Positions 1-12,300 of a stretch of DNA of 64,000 bases are shown one piece after another; positions within the stretch are counted from its first letter, which is position 1, and every line of letters starts with the position of its first letter. A model generated the notes under the pieces. That model had not been told where the DNA came from. It did no database searches and saw only the letters and a program-made list of their open reading frames with translations. A program made the position numbers and the translations under genes. This DNA is from Rhyzopertha dominica (Eukaryota > Arthropoda > Insecta > Coleoptera > Bostrichidae). Where the stretch lies: contig QCXZ01000041.1 in NCBI GenBank assembly GCA_025024175.1, positions 29,321,786 through 29,385,785 of the forward strand, written 5' to 3'.

Positions 1-2509
1 GTTTAAAACACAACGTTGATCAGCTTTTGCGATCTTGGGTTATTAGTTACATAAATTTTAAATTTATTATGTTGAAATATGTCATTAGTGATTATTCGAT
101 AGGCAGGTTTCTTGTATTTAAGCTAAAATCAACTCCGCAATTGAAATCTTATCCAACCACATTGTCTTATATTAAGGTGTTGTCATGGTTACCGAGTTGA
201 TTTTAGCTAGTATCAACTTTAATAAAGAGAAAAGAAACCGGGACAATGTTATTAGGGAATATGTATTTAGCTTAAAAGAATTAAAACATCACCTCAAGAC
301 AGCCGAAGTAACTAGATTCATAAAAGCCTGATTCACACTAAATTTTTTTTAAACTTACACTAGGGAGTTATTTTATAGCAATTGAAGAAAGATGATTATC
401 AAATTATGTATTTGTGCAATACTTCTAAATCCCACGGTATATTGAGTGAAGTGTTTTTTCCATAACATCTGATATAGCAATCTAAAATAACAAGCCTACC
501 AGAGTTTCGTATTGATCGATTCTCTTTCTACCCTACAAGTTTTTATTACTAGTTTATTAATTAATTAATTAATTAATTAATTAAATCTATATAATTAATA
601 CTAAGGAGTATTTTTCACACGCACTTGGAAAACAAATTACAGAAATAATTGCACTTAAGGATCATTGTTGGGAATGTAAAAGTTGTGCTAGCAAAACACA
701 AAACCCTAAACACACCAATTTGCCCGTTGTCAAATAATTTACAATAACCATTTTTGTTCCATAAAAAACGCATATTTACTTGTAATTCAGAAATTAATTT
801 ATAATAATTAATATTACAGTAAAAAGAAAAGTGAACGTCACTGATCTTGGAGTAAATATTTAAACAAGCCTAAAAGATAATGTTCGTGTGTTATCAATAA
901 CACAGCGATAGGGCTGCTAACTGTTGTGTGCATTCTGCATTTATATATTAAAACATAAAATGCTAGTAGGTAGGTAGTATTGCAAATAAGAATGATTGAA
1001 AAATTTAAGTTTATTTCTGTGAACATTACAAGGGAAAGTAAAGCGCAACATTTATACTCATATATCATGTTTCAATGGTATAAAATAAAAATACAGTTGT
1101 TTAATCAATTTTAACCACCAAAACAATTAGTAATTTGTTAACTGTATGTAATGATCATAATCCGATTTATTTACAACCAAAGATAACGAACTTGCCCAAC
1201 AGCGAATGCTAATTTTCTTCTTTTGATAACAGTTTTATTTTTTATTTATTTTATGGATCGGATGTTAGTAAAAGTCAAACTTTCTTGATCTTTCAATTAA
1301 ATTTCGTTCATTATGTTGCGGTCACTTGTATATTGGATTAGGAATTATCAGACAAGAATGTTTTAGCAAGTTCAATTTCACTTCTTTTGTACACGGTAGG
1401 AAACGCTTCTTTTTAGATACAAACTTTGGGAAAAACGTGCCGGGTAAATTTGATTCAAACTGCTATCGTGATGATACATTAAATTCTAACATACACATAC
1501 ATTCGTTACTATATGTCTAAGCTGAGGATTGCAAACAATACCGTTATGCGTTACGNGACAGAAAATAGCCTTGTTAACGAACAAACGTTGTAAATCGGGA
1601 CAAATCATAAACCGCAGCACTCCGTGATTGATTATAAATTGAGCGTTTGATCAGCTAAAGAACCGCATCGTGAAACAGCGTTCAGCCGTAAATCGACAAA
1701 ATGTTCAATCATAGGCACATTCGATTGTATGCTAATTTCGTCTCTCATGCAAAGCTTTCGCAAAGAATACAGTTACTGTACTTTTCGATTTAAATGACAA
1801 AATACATTGACATCCATTTTTTTTCACGTTGCTATGTAAATTTATTTTACAGAAAAATATTTGAAATATAATAGACATAAGAAAAGTCATGTTCATACAA
1901 GGTGTCCAAAATAATCCGTATAAATTAAATAAAACTGGCAGTTGGTAAGGATACCAGAGAATTTTGACTGTAAAACAGACAAGCAATTTTGGTTTTTAAG
2001 AGAATACTCCTTTCTGGAATCGCTGTACATTAACTCCTATTACAGCAACCTCAACAAACAAGTAAACTTCCAACAGAATACGAGTTTTTACAAAAGTTTA
2101 CCAGACATATGACACTGAACAGTAATTTTTTGTTTATGCCTTGGTATGCCTTGGTCAAGCCGAACTGAGCACATACATATATATCTCAGTATGTCCACTC
2201 ATTTGATCTTTGCTGTGGATCAACTTACTCTGCTTCCTATGTTGTTTGTGGATGTATATTCCAATAACTGTCTGTACTTACGTTTTTAAAACTTTGTAGC
2301 CCCCNATGAATATCTAAAGTTTTATAAATTTGACATTGCAATAAAGGGTTTGCGTTAACCTGGAACTGTATTGTTTTTTTATAAACAAATCAGCGGGCAA
2401 CATATTTAACAAAATTTTTTTAACTTGCTTAAGTTAAAAATGAACAAGTAACCACTTCGCACTTCCTTACAGTTATGGAGGTATCATGCCACTAATCACC
2501 ACCTTGCCT
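1..2509. other. AT-rich DNA without a recognisable gene
   Basis: Only short open frames occur on either strand, none with a recognisable motif. Apart from the short TTAA microsatellite I see nothing structured here. Single N bases occur near 1556 and 2305. Confidence 0.6.
555..584. repeat. (TTAA)n microsatellite
   Basis: About seven perfect TTAA/TAAT units in a row lie in AT-rich DNA. It is a simple tandem repeat with no sign of a function. Confidence 0.9.
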
Positions 2510-2668
2510 AAGCACCGTAGTTTTGCTTTTGCCTATAATATACCAAAGGCTGGTTATGATGTTAGTAGATAATTAGATGCCAATGCCATCTATCAACTAG
2601 ACTGGCATGATGACAAAACACCTATTTAGATGCCCTAAAGGGCCGCTTGCTTTAGGAAGTAGATCCCA
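2510..2668 (-). repeat. Diverged copy of the hammerhead-element body
   Basis: This stretch aligns by eye with the left arm of the large palindrome near 62.6-62.7 kb. Shared blocks occur in the same order: TTTTGC followed by TATACCAAAG, then ATGCCATCT, GACAAA before the CCTA region, and CTTTAGGAAGTAG. Relative to the ribozyme orientation it lies on the minus strand. No hammerhead core is present, so the copy is truncated or has lost that end. It is clearly older than the 62.6-kb copies. Confidence 0.6.
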
Positions 2669-2696
2669 TTATATCAGCTAGGTGGCTCTATATTAA

Positions 2697-2911
2697 AGAT
2701 AGATAAAGTATCTCAATTAATGGTGAACATTTGGTAAATTTTTGCGAAGAATTTAGTGTTTATAGATTGTGACGCGTTGACAGAGTGCTTCTATGTGTTA
2801 AAAAAGACAGATTAGGGTTGATTCTAACAACAGTGAATTTCCGCAAAATTCACCATATGTCCGCCATTTTGGCGCCACGACGACAAACCAATTACGGTAC
2901 TTTATCTATCT
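2697..2911. mobile_element. Small TIR element (MITE)
   Basis: The ends are 22-bp inverted repeats matching at 19 positions, beginning AGATAGATAAAGTA at both sides (2697-2718 and 2890-2911). The 215-bp interior has no coding potential. This is the form of a non-autonomous DNA transposon. No clear target-site duplication was resolved, so the superfamily is unknown. Confidence 0.6.
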
Positions 2912-4005
2912 AGATACTTTAGTCTATATTTTTTTATCATGTCTGTTTTACAGTAACTGTAAGCTTATAAGTCACTCTAGTCAGTTTGTAGCTAACATAT
3001 AGCATTGTCATCCAACTTTCTACTAAGGAAAAATAGGATTTCATTACAATAGCAGAGCTGAGGATATATGCATTCACCTGTTTATACTATAGACCTCATT
3101 CTGTTAAAAGTCAACTGAAAGTCGATTCGCCGATACTGACTGTAAAGCACTGTCACATCTCATGTACTCACTTTAGGTGACGAAGAGTAATAATTCTGAA
3201 CGAGACACATACGGGTGCGGATTAGGGGAAAGCATTTCATAAGAGCCAACATTAATCACCCCAAATTATTTACCGATGTATTCCGGCCACAAAAGTTGAC
3301 AGGCGGCGTTTATTTACTGACGAGGGCATTCGAGCTAAATTAAGTCGTTGAAACCCTTAATATGAATTTGAAAAGGACACCTCCAAAGAGACCAAATTCA
3401 ATTTGGGTTAGCGGTGATGTAGNTTTAAATCGAACGTTCCACGNCACANATGTTTGGTTTTGAGTGCAGGGAAANTTTTAGAATATATATCACCCGNAAT
3501 CAAACTACCCAGTAATAAGAGACCGATNCGACGTTTTGCCCTCTGCGGATNTCCTCATCAAAATAGATGCTGTATGTAATATTTATGTCATTATTTAGAT
3601 ACATTCAGTCTGTTTGGTATTCACTACAGGCATCTCATTTCATAGTATACACGACCTGCGCCGTACTATATAGGGCATTCAACGCGGTGAGTGGCATATT
3701 CGTCTATTAGACATTTCTGGTGAACTTCAGTCGCGAGCTTTGCGCAATTTGTTGGTTGCTTCTTCTTAGCTTGCATTAGATACGGGTATTTATTATAAGC
3801 TTATTTTTATACCGTTTTAACCAGGGGTCTTTTCTGTTAAAAAGTATTTACATTCCCAAATTTGATATATGACCATCTAGTATTTTAAATGGACATCAAG
3901 GTTAACATGTTTGATTATNGATTAAACCAGCGTACGGTTAANATTATTGCTGCTCCTGGATATCGCGCTGGGCCGGCCATCTATGCTGGGTGGGAAGCCT
4001 GACAT
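2912..4005. other. Non-coding DNA with a cluster of N bases
   Basis: There is no gene or repeat that I can recognise. Seven isolated N bases fall between 3423 and 3551, suggesting an ambiguous consensus rather than a gap. Confidence 0.5.
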
Positions 4006-4758
4006 ATGCGTGTTGCTGTGGACTCCCATGTAGCGCATATTACGGGAAGCTGGAGGAAGGCGAAGGTTTCTAGGATGCATCCAAACAGTGGTGCTTCTGT
4101 GTTTGATATTGACTTATCTGGGCTGCATTGTTCTTGTTATTCATGTGAACTACTGCCTGGAGTTGTGAACAGATTTAGAATTTCTTTATCTATTATTTTC
4201 TTGCCTTTTGAGATCCATGTGCCTTGCTTAATTTGCATTTGCGTGATGGTATCAACGTTTCTTTGGGTGATTTCATATGTGTTTATCTTTTCGCTTGCTG
4301 GAGCTCTAGAGGTGGTGAGGCTGCGCATAAATCTTTTTTATGTCAAAGATTCTTTACGGCGATCACCATTTTTTGTGGCTGGGCTTATTTCCATGCCTTT
4401 CTGGTTTCTCTATAAACTATCGCGTTGTCATAGTGTTATCCTCCGCCCGTTCAGTGCTTTTATCCCGTTGAAATGTTGTGTCCTCCTATTTCATGTAGGC
4501 TATTTTTCCTTGTGTGACATTTATACTACGAATTGTTCTACTTTCCAGACGCCATCTTGTTCGAGATCGTTTAGGAGTGCCAGAATTTTGGTTTCGTCGT
4601 AGTTTTTGAACATTTTCTTCCAAGTTACATCTGAACTTCCACACGTTCTGTCTAATGTGATTTACAACTATTCTATTTTTGTAGGGTTCTCTACGTATAT
4701 TCGATGAGCCGTTTCCCGGGATTTTCTGTACACAAATTGTGCGATTTTTTATACCCAC
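4006..4758. other. Overlapping ORFs, not recognised
   Basis: The plus strand has a 198-codon frame (4006-4602) rich in Phe, Leu, Cys and Ser. The minus strand carries charged frames at 4486-4758 and 4137-4328, including the stretch YDETKILALLNDLEQDG in a third frame. The plus frame's hydrophobic bias is what antisense of a charged protein gives, so if anything here is old coding DNA the minus strand is more likely, broken by frameshifts. I recognise no family. The plus frame could also be chance. Confidence 0.25.
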
Positions 4759-5441
4759 CGTTTCGAGGGTTTCCTTTTTTTATATCTATCTTGTTTTCCT
4801 TCAACTAAGTTGAGTTCTTAGTGCTTTAGGATAATATGTTGACTGAAAGAACGTGTAGAGACAAGAAGACTAGATTTGTTGTCTGTTTGTTAGTCGTTCA
4901 ACTTGCTATAGTACGGGAATTGGTATTTACATGTTTTGCTTCTTTTACTTCAACACATACTCGGAATGTTGGCCATACACGACTTAATAAGACCCCCAAC
5001 GGAACTGACACACATATCTAATATGCACTTTCAGCTGCTCAATGTTATTTAAAGCTTTACTATTTAAGCACCTTTAAAAAAGTAGTTCAAAGGAGTAAGA
5101 TCTGGACACCTAGGCGGGCATAAGGATCCGCGTTTATTAATCGATGTAACTTGAAATACTACATCCAGGTATTTACTTTATTTAAACCAGATATTTCTGT
5201 TTGGTACTCCAACTTCAACTACAACAGAATATGCACTCCAATTAGATTTCTTAAAAAAATATTAGTCTAATATACGATTATCAACAATCCCTGCACAAAA
5301 TAAAATTTTCTAGTCGTTAAGTATGGCCTTTTCTTTTCCAGTGTGGATTTATTCTACTTTTCCCAATAACGGCAATTTTGTTGGTTTACCCTACTAACAT
5401 AAACGTTCATTTATCATAACAATTATCTGGTGGCTGTAATT
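4759..5441. other. No gene seen
   Basis: AT-rich sequence with short meaningless frames only. Confidence 0.5.
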
Positions 5442-5633
5442 TCAGCGGGCTCCTTTCTCGCTGGGCTTTTCCAATGGTCTTAAACGCTTAGAGGGCAATC
5501 GGCAGTGTAGGTCTCTGTACTCTGCACCGAACGTCGTTGTTCGTAAAACCACCGCTAGATCACACGCATTACCTACTTTAATAAATAACCGGGCAATCGG
5601 TACATAGGTTTCTGAACTTACAAACCATACCAA
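5442..5633 (-). repeat. Dispersed repeat, copy 1 (shared with 22.97 kb)
   Basis: The nucleotides share several blocks with 22,975-23,105, in the same order: TGTAGGTCTCTGTAC, GTTCGTAAAACCAC, GCTAGA and AATAACCGG. On the minus strand both copies read open and share the peptide features AVVLRT, YRDLHC and RLxPLExPS, so the repeat may once have been coding or simply share ancestry. A shorter third match (TTTCGTAAAGTCACCGCTAG) lies near 25.35 kb. The family is not recognised. At 22.97 kb it directly follows a mariner C-terminus, so it could be a mariner 3' flank. Confidence 0.5.
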
Positions 5634-7861
5634 CGTAAACGTAAAGCCATCTCTAAACGACTCATTACAGATTGGAGATTGATTTTTATATATAAAATGA
5701 ATTTCGTGCCACTATAGAGTGAAAATTATTCATTCCTTAACTACAAAGATCTATAAAAAATGTATTAGAACTAGGCGTTTACTGCGCTATACCTCAAGCA
5801 AAAATAAAAGATTTATGAACCGTTTATTAACGCGTAGGCTGAAACAATGTAACTGTTTTGCTTTCCTTGCCTATTATTCCCAGGTAAGAATCCCTGAACT
5901 GGATTTACACATCTAAATCATTTAAGATAAATGTTGTTGCATTATGTAATGTGTAATGTGTTAATTAATTTTACTGCTAATAAACGACACACATTTTAAT
6001 GAAAAGGTGATGTGCGAATTACAGATTTTTATGGACATTAAACATATACATAAGTATTAATCTCTACATTTTTTTATAAGGCAGAAGACATATTTGTGAA
6101 ATCCGGGAACAGTCACTGGAACAAAGTACGTTATTATTATTGATTGAATGAGGACTTTGTGAAATTTAAAGCATTAAATATAACCAGTGAATGTCACTGT
6201 TTAAAAGGACAAACTAATAAGTATGTTACATATGCAACGGACGTTTATAAATAAAGGGGTCAAATGAGCTGGTGATTGTTTTTGTCATCGTGAACATAGC
6301 ATAGCAGAATCAGCAGCCCCATATATTGGTCTCAAGTATTAGTATTAGCGTGTTATTTTCACCGGGACAATAATTGACGAATACATCAAACCAGCGAAAC
6401 CTCAAATATGCATCAAAATTATATAAACTGGCGCTATGTTCGCTTTAGAAAGCAAACTGCTTAACCCATTTTTTATGTACGCCCGTTATGAAAAAGTAGT
6501 TATGAAAATGTTTTCAATATACATTTTTCATACGTGTTCTGCTAAACGTATCTATAAGCTGTAGTTCAAAAATGATGGAGCATCCAAGATTTATAAACCT
6601 GGTCATTTGCCTTTACTACCGTATCACATGCTAAAAAAACGCTTCTAAGTATCGGGTAGTTACATTAGAATTTATTTGTTAGTAAAAGAAACATTTTTAG
6701 TTTGTCTTCACTCTTCGGGGTCGCAAGGGTTTCACAATGCAAGCAGGCGAAAGAAACAGGAACTTGGGTTTCAGTGAAATTACAAATTCATTAGGCGTAT
6801 AACGGTGGTAACGTCGACCCTAATCAATCGATTCACATAATTAGATCTATTCAGGTGCAGATATGCCTAATCGATTTGGATATTACAATTTCTGCTTTAA
6901 TGCGCAATCGTAGGTGGACACAAATGCGCCGATAATTGCATGACCTTCGCAAAGTTTAAATGGACAAACAAGCAAAAGGGGCTAACAACCCCTACACGTT
7001 ACGGTATCGCGTTAGTTACTAAGCAACTATTGTACGAATCACTTTAAATACTAGGTTCTTACATTATTTTTGTAGATATAATTTATGTAACAATAAAATT
7101 GTTGCAGACTAGTATGTGAAATAGTTAACCAAGTTTAGTTCATAAAAAAGCAAGACAACTGACACGTTATTTACATTTTTCTTCGTAAGTGAAGCATTGC
7201 ATGCAGTCAGCTTTAATGTGGAGGTACATTATTGAATCCAGAAATTAACATGAATATCAAATCATTTTTTTACCTTGTCTTGCCCTATAAATGCAAAACA
7301 TTTAGTATTTTTTAATGACGGTGTCTGCGTCAGGTGGCCTTTATTCATCTTTATTTTTATCATATTCTTGAGAATATAAGTCTAATATCCATTTATCTTT
7401 TACAGCATAATAGTAAAACGCTACGCTATTAGCAAGAATAAACAAATCTCTTTTTAGGATGCACTGTTAGTTTCAATACTCCAAAAGGAGATATCCATCT
7501 TTTATCATATATCATTTTGATTTTTTCAGGCTGGTTGTGTTTCTTTCGAAAATGAAATGGGTGAATTTCTGCTTTAAGTAATTTACAAATCGTTTAATAT
7601 AGAAACTACTCAAAATATTTCAGAAAATTTAAATTTTCTTTCAGTACCACTTATTTTGATAAAAAAAGTTAAGGTTTGGTTTCCCCTTAAGCTTGCTAGT
7701 CAAGTCTCAGCCTGTCTAAATTATTTTTATCTCGTAGATTAAATATTGCCTTTTCTACCGTGGGCAGTGTGCTTTCCCGTTTTATCCATAATAAAGACCA
7801 AATTCTAGTTATAAATCATTCAGGCGTTTTACAGTTTTCATGTAATGATTACAATTAAGTT

Positions 7862-7863
<2 letters not shown>
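5634..7863. other. No gene seen
   Basis: No coding motif or repeat was recognised. Part of it (about 6.70-7.02 kb) is compositionally more balanced than its surroundings, which is compatible with a conserved non-coding element. This cannot be judged without a second genome. Confidence 0.4.

Positions 7864-7922
<59 letters not shown>
7864..7922. repeat. (TAA)n microsatellite, 3' tail of a LINE
   Basis: About 59 bp of almost pure TAA repeat. It sits exactly at the 3' side of the minus-strand LINE that follows, so it is probably the element's simple-repeat tail rather than an independent microsatellite. Confidence 0.85.
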
Positions 7923-9190
7923 TATTTAATTCCAACAGACTTACAAAGTCTCCAAACAATAATAACAGTTACAAAACATAATTCTTACACCTACGTACAA
8001 ATGACTGAAATGGCGATACAAAAATATCAACACTTCTACATATTTCATTATATAATCTACACATACGTACAATAGGAGAATGAAAATGATGGCTAGTCCG
8101 TGAAGGACAAACAAAATGTTACACAAGATCTTGAATTCACTCTTGGTACTAAGAAAGACAATTGACAATAATGTACTAACAATGCAACCATGTAAATTTT
8201 ATACAAGAAAGTTATAGCATAAAGATTTCGCAGAAAACTTAATGAATGCAACTCAAATTCGGCATACAGAGTCGAAGACGAACAATCAAGAAGGGGATAT
8301 AGGTTAAATTTCTTATAAGTATCTACGGAATTTCTTTTGCATACGTTCAATCTGAGTAGCATAACCAGGACACCAAACTATTGAACAGTACTCTAGTTTA
8401 CTTCTCACAAATGCACAATACCGTTTCAAAATACAGAAAATGTTATTGAAATCCCTAGTTTGTCGCTGAATAAACCCCATTGCTCTAATAGCATCACCAC
8501 ACATTTGCTCTACATGTAAGTTAAATGAGAGAGAACTATCAAAAGTGATTCCCAGATCTTTTATTTGAGATACACGTTCTAACTTAGTATTGTTAACACT
8601 GTAATGAAAAACAATCGGATTCTGAATCCTACAGAAAGAAATAATCTTACATTCAACAATATTTAGATTCACTTTGTTTTCTGCACACTAGAGAGAAAAC
8701 TGTTCCAGATCATTTTGCACCGCAGTACAATCTTCAACAGATTTTATGCATCTTACAATTTTCAAATACAAAAAACAATACATGCGACTAAATATAGAAA
8801 AAACATCGTTAAGGAAGGACAAAAACAAAAGTGGTCCTAAATTCAAACCTTGCACTATTCCACTACATGTTTGAAATGGCTTTGATTTATAACCTAAATA
8901 TTCAACATATTGTAATCGTGCTGTCACAAAGAATTTAGAAACGATATCAAAGAATCACATAAGCCGTAACCTTGTAATATCTGCAATAAAATGCGATGAT
9001 CGACAACATCAATAGCTTTTGATAGATCAGTATAAATAACATCAGTTTGTAACTTATTTTCTAAATTATTAGAAAGCAGTTGCGTGTACTCACATAAATT
9101 GGTTGGATTTACCCTTTATAAAACCGTGTTGACCTTCATTTATAAATATGTGCATGTGGTTGTATAGATACTTTGCAAAAAATTTTGGCG
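7923..9190 (-). pseudogene. Non-LTR retrotransposon reverse transcriptase, 5'-truncated and broken
   Basis: Reading the minus strand from about 9190, translated pieces follow the reverse transcriptase of jockey/CR1-like LINEs in order. These are QHGF with KGK, TDLSKA with VDH (shifted frames near 8950-9130), then GIVQGLNLGPLLFLSFLND, LKIVRCIKSVEDCTAVQNDL, KDLGITFDSSLSFNLHVEQM, and the thumb-like RSKLEYCSIVWCPGY followed by IERMQKKF. The C-terminal frame continues through 8362-8093 after a frameshift. At least three frameshifts or stops break it. The catalytic YADD box is reduced to a Tyr followed directly by LKIV, so the Ala-Asp-Asp residues are missing in frame. The enzyme would have copied its own RNA at the target site. 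Upstream domains are absent, as is usual for 5'-truncated LINE insertions. The copy is dead. Confidence 0.85.
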
Positions 9191-9202
9191 AAATTGCAGC
9201 TT

Positions 9203-9360
9203 ATGGCTACTTTGCTGAACAAAGGGGGAAATCTTTTTTAATTAGAGGTAAGGAACATTTAAAACAATTCGAAAGGTATAAAAATACAGATACTGTAACA
9301 ACAAATCTATTCTAAATTACTTTTAATTTCAATTGTCCAGTTCTAAGTTATATAGTTTTG
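9203..9360 (+). pseudogene. Penelope-like element GIY-YIG fragment with internal deletion
   Basis: In frame, the plus strand reads GKSFLIRGKEHLKQFERYKN, nearly identical to the GIY-YIG endonuclease region at 46.1 kb. It then jumps after the residues VTTN to FNFNCPVLSY, which matches the very end of the 46.1-kb copy. About 60 codons between these points are missing, so this copy carries an internal deletion. The YVGQTG block is degraded to YFAEQRG. Penelope-like elements join a reverse transcriptase to this endonuclease, and only the C-terminal end is here. It abuts the 5' limit of the neighbouring LINE. Confidence 0.8.
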
Positions 9361-12300
9361 TGACCTTATATTATTTTATTATATTCCCATTTATTGGTAA
9401 AGTAAGAAAGTAGTCTTACCGTAAATATCAAAGATAATAGCAAAAATAATTTGCTTGCGCTCTGTCATTCCCACAACTAAACATATAGCTCACTAGAATT
9501 TACTAAAACCACACAACCCTAAAAAAATCTAATGAGTTTTTATATATAAAATGCGACTATTTGTTTCACAATTTTGTTAAAGTTTTCAGAATATCGATTA
9601 TTTAACAATGATAACATAATTGCGGCAATTCCTAAAGGGCAGGTTCCAAAAAAATAACATTTGATATAAGCGGATTGGAATTACGTGAGATCACTCTAAT
9701 ACTTCACAGTAAAATCCTTTAAGGACCCTAAAGTCTCATGATCAATAAGATTTTCTCTCAAGGCTGTTTGCTATTATTCGAATACAATAGCGAACTTTTA
9801 TTGTTTGCAACTTGTTACAACAATTTTATTTCAGATTATATTATAAGCTGAGTAATTTGCTTACTTATAACTAAGGGATAACAAAAAGATATTCATTTGG
9901 TCAGTTTAATAGCTTTAGTAGTCGCCTATCCCTTTACTTGACTTGGAAGTCGGGCATACCAAAAGGGGCTACAGTTCGGTGTTAGTCGAAAAATGGACAA
10001 ACACATTACTTGAAAGAAAGAAATTTATTGTTTCCAAATACGCTCCATAATGTCTAAAGTAAAAAACATTGCCCTGCCCGTGGCCATCGGAGGCGTGAGG
10101 CAAATAAAGCCGGACCTCACAGGCAAAATTAGAAGAAAACAATATATAAGATGAACGAAACCCGTAACCGTAGAGACCTAAGGTAATTTAGCTGACTGAC
10201 AGGTATACCTATAGTAAACACGGTCTGCACTTAGACTGGGATGGGTTACTTGTTTCTTATGTACGCATCCGTACATTATATATGATATTGTGCTTTTATA
10301 CTATGCTGCTAATTTTATACTAAATTTAGTTTAACATACATAATTATTCTGTTAGTAATTTGTCAGTCTTCATGATAAACGCTTTTATAATTATTTTGAT
10401 TTTATATCTGTTGTTACTGTTACAGTAGTACTGCGTTTCTGATTGAAACATTATTTTCGCGCAAGCACCGAAATACGCTAATTTGCAGCACCACTATTAT
10501 TATAACACTACTAATTTAATTAACCACTATTTAAAAGTCTACATTTTACTATAGTCGCTCTACAACACTTTATAACACGCGGGTCGCTTTGTTCGTTTGC
10601 TTCAGTACTCTTCAAATCAGACCGACAACCCGGCGATCGTGACGGCTCCTTTACCGACAGAAAATATGCGACAGCCGTCTCCCAGTTTGGTCTAGAACAT
10701 TTCCAAACATACGGGAACAAGGAACCTTGTGGCAATTGCAACTGCAACCTTCGGCGTTAGTCTAGTTGTCCAACACCCAGGCATTGGTTTTCCACAGCAT
10801 AACAATACTCTGTCATGATATATGATTTTTTACAGTTGACCCGAATAGATTCAGACACAAAAGTGCTACTGTAGAATATTAGGAAGTCGCTGTTTCTAAA
10901 AATATAAACTATTTGATGTATGTTTATGGGTAGATCACTATATTGCATATGCAATTCATAATATCAAAACATTCTTAATACCCTGTATTGAATTATTATT
11001 CTCTTTTCAGGTAAGTCTCCAAGATATGTTACCGTTTTGTTACCAAAATACGGTGAGTAGCGTGTTGCAGTTTTCTGTGCTTTAAGGGATTTCTCCACTA
11101 TATAAGCCACGCGACATGTTATAAAGATTCACATATTATTTGAGTAATAATCACCCTTGTTCGTATGGATGATGACTCGTATATTTTAGTACTAGTATTT
11201 TATAAGAATTATCGACATTTGTGTAATATTACCAGCATGCCGTTTATACTAACTCATTAAGCGCCATTTGTGTTCATTTATCTATGCAGCCCTGCATTAA
11301 AATGTCATCACTGAATATTTTATTTCTGCTCTAAGCTGATTCACTTCTTGCATAGAGTCATATGCAATGCAATTTTATTTTTTATTAAACACAGGAACAT
11401 GTGTACCATTAAAGGTATTTTATTTTTGTTTCACTATATAATACACACTTCTTATTGCCACCATCTCTCCTAAGTTTATTTATTATTCAAAACTAAAATA
11501 AGAATACCTATTTTGTTTCTCTCATCTAATATGTATTCAACACAATGAGCAAATATCAAATTAATTAAATTGGTACTTCAAATATACGTAAGGCATTTAT
11601 TTCAATGGAACAGATAATTTATAATGATATTTAAACTTCAAACTTCCTGTATTAAAATGTTCAAAAGGAAAGATTTCTGTAATTTTACCATTGACGATTA
11701 CCTATCTTAATTAATATATTAATTAATAAAAATTTGCTCTGGTCAATCCACTCGGACTCTACGTCTAATTTCGTCCTTGTTGGGGCTCCTCAAGTAGGGT
11801 TACCGAGTAAATTGGCCTAAGCAAACTGCCGTCTTAACCGCAGTGTCCGGAATTACAAAAATTGGGTTGCTCATAAAAAATATTTTATTTAAAAGTTTTC
11901 CAAATTTATCTATTTCTTGTTATTTGTACGACACAAATAAATAGGATTCCCTTATACGTTGGGCCAATTTATTTGTTCCCATTTTTACGTTACCGGAATT
12001 TATCTGATACAAAAACTTAATGTGTCCATTGTGTGAGCATAATTTTATTTCGCTTGCTCGCTCTCTCTCTCTCTTTATACATGGGAGAACGTCAATTAGG
12101 TAGTATGAAGTTTGCCTTCCAGGTAAGTTTAAAATAGAGGAACAAATAAAAATTCCATTTTATTTAAGAAAAATGGTGTAATTTATATTATCTCAATTCA
12201 TTTAAATCGGATCCAATAGTGCGTATAGTAAAAACAAAAACGGCATTTCATAGATTGAGCGTAGTTTTAAGTTGTCTTCGTAGATATGCTTCTTATTATG

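Noticed and set aside
4006..4602. 198-codon plus-strand ORF as a membrane protein
   Set aside because: Its hydrophobic bias is what the complement of a charged reading frame gives, and the minus strand has charged frames here. Listed as an unrecognised region only.
7845..8075. Open frame with a poly-Ile run
   Set aside because: It is a translation of the (TAA)n tail of the minus-strand LINE.
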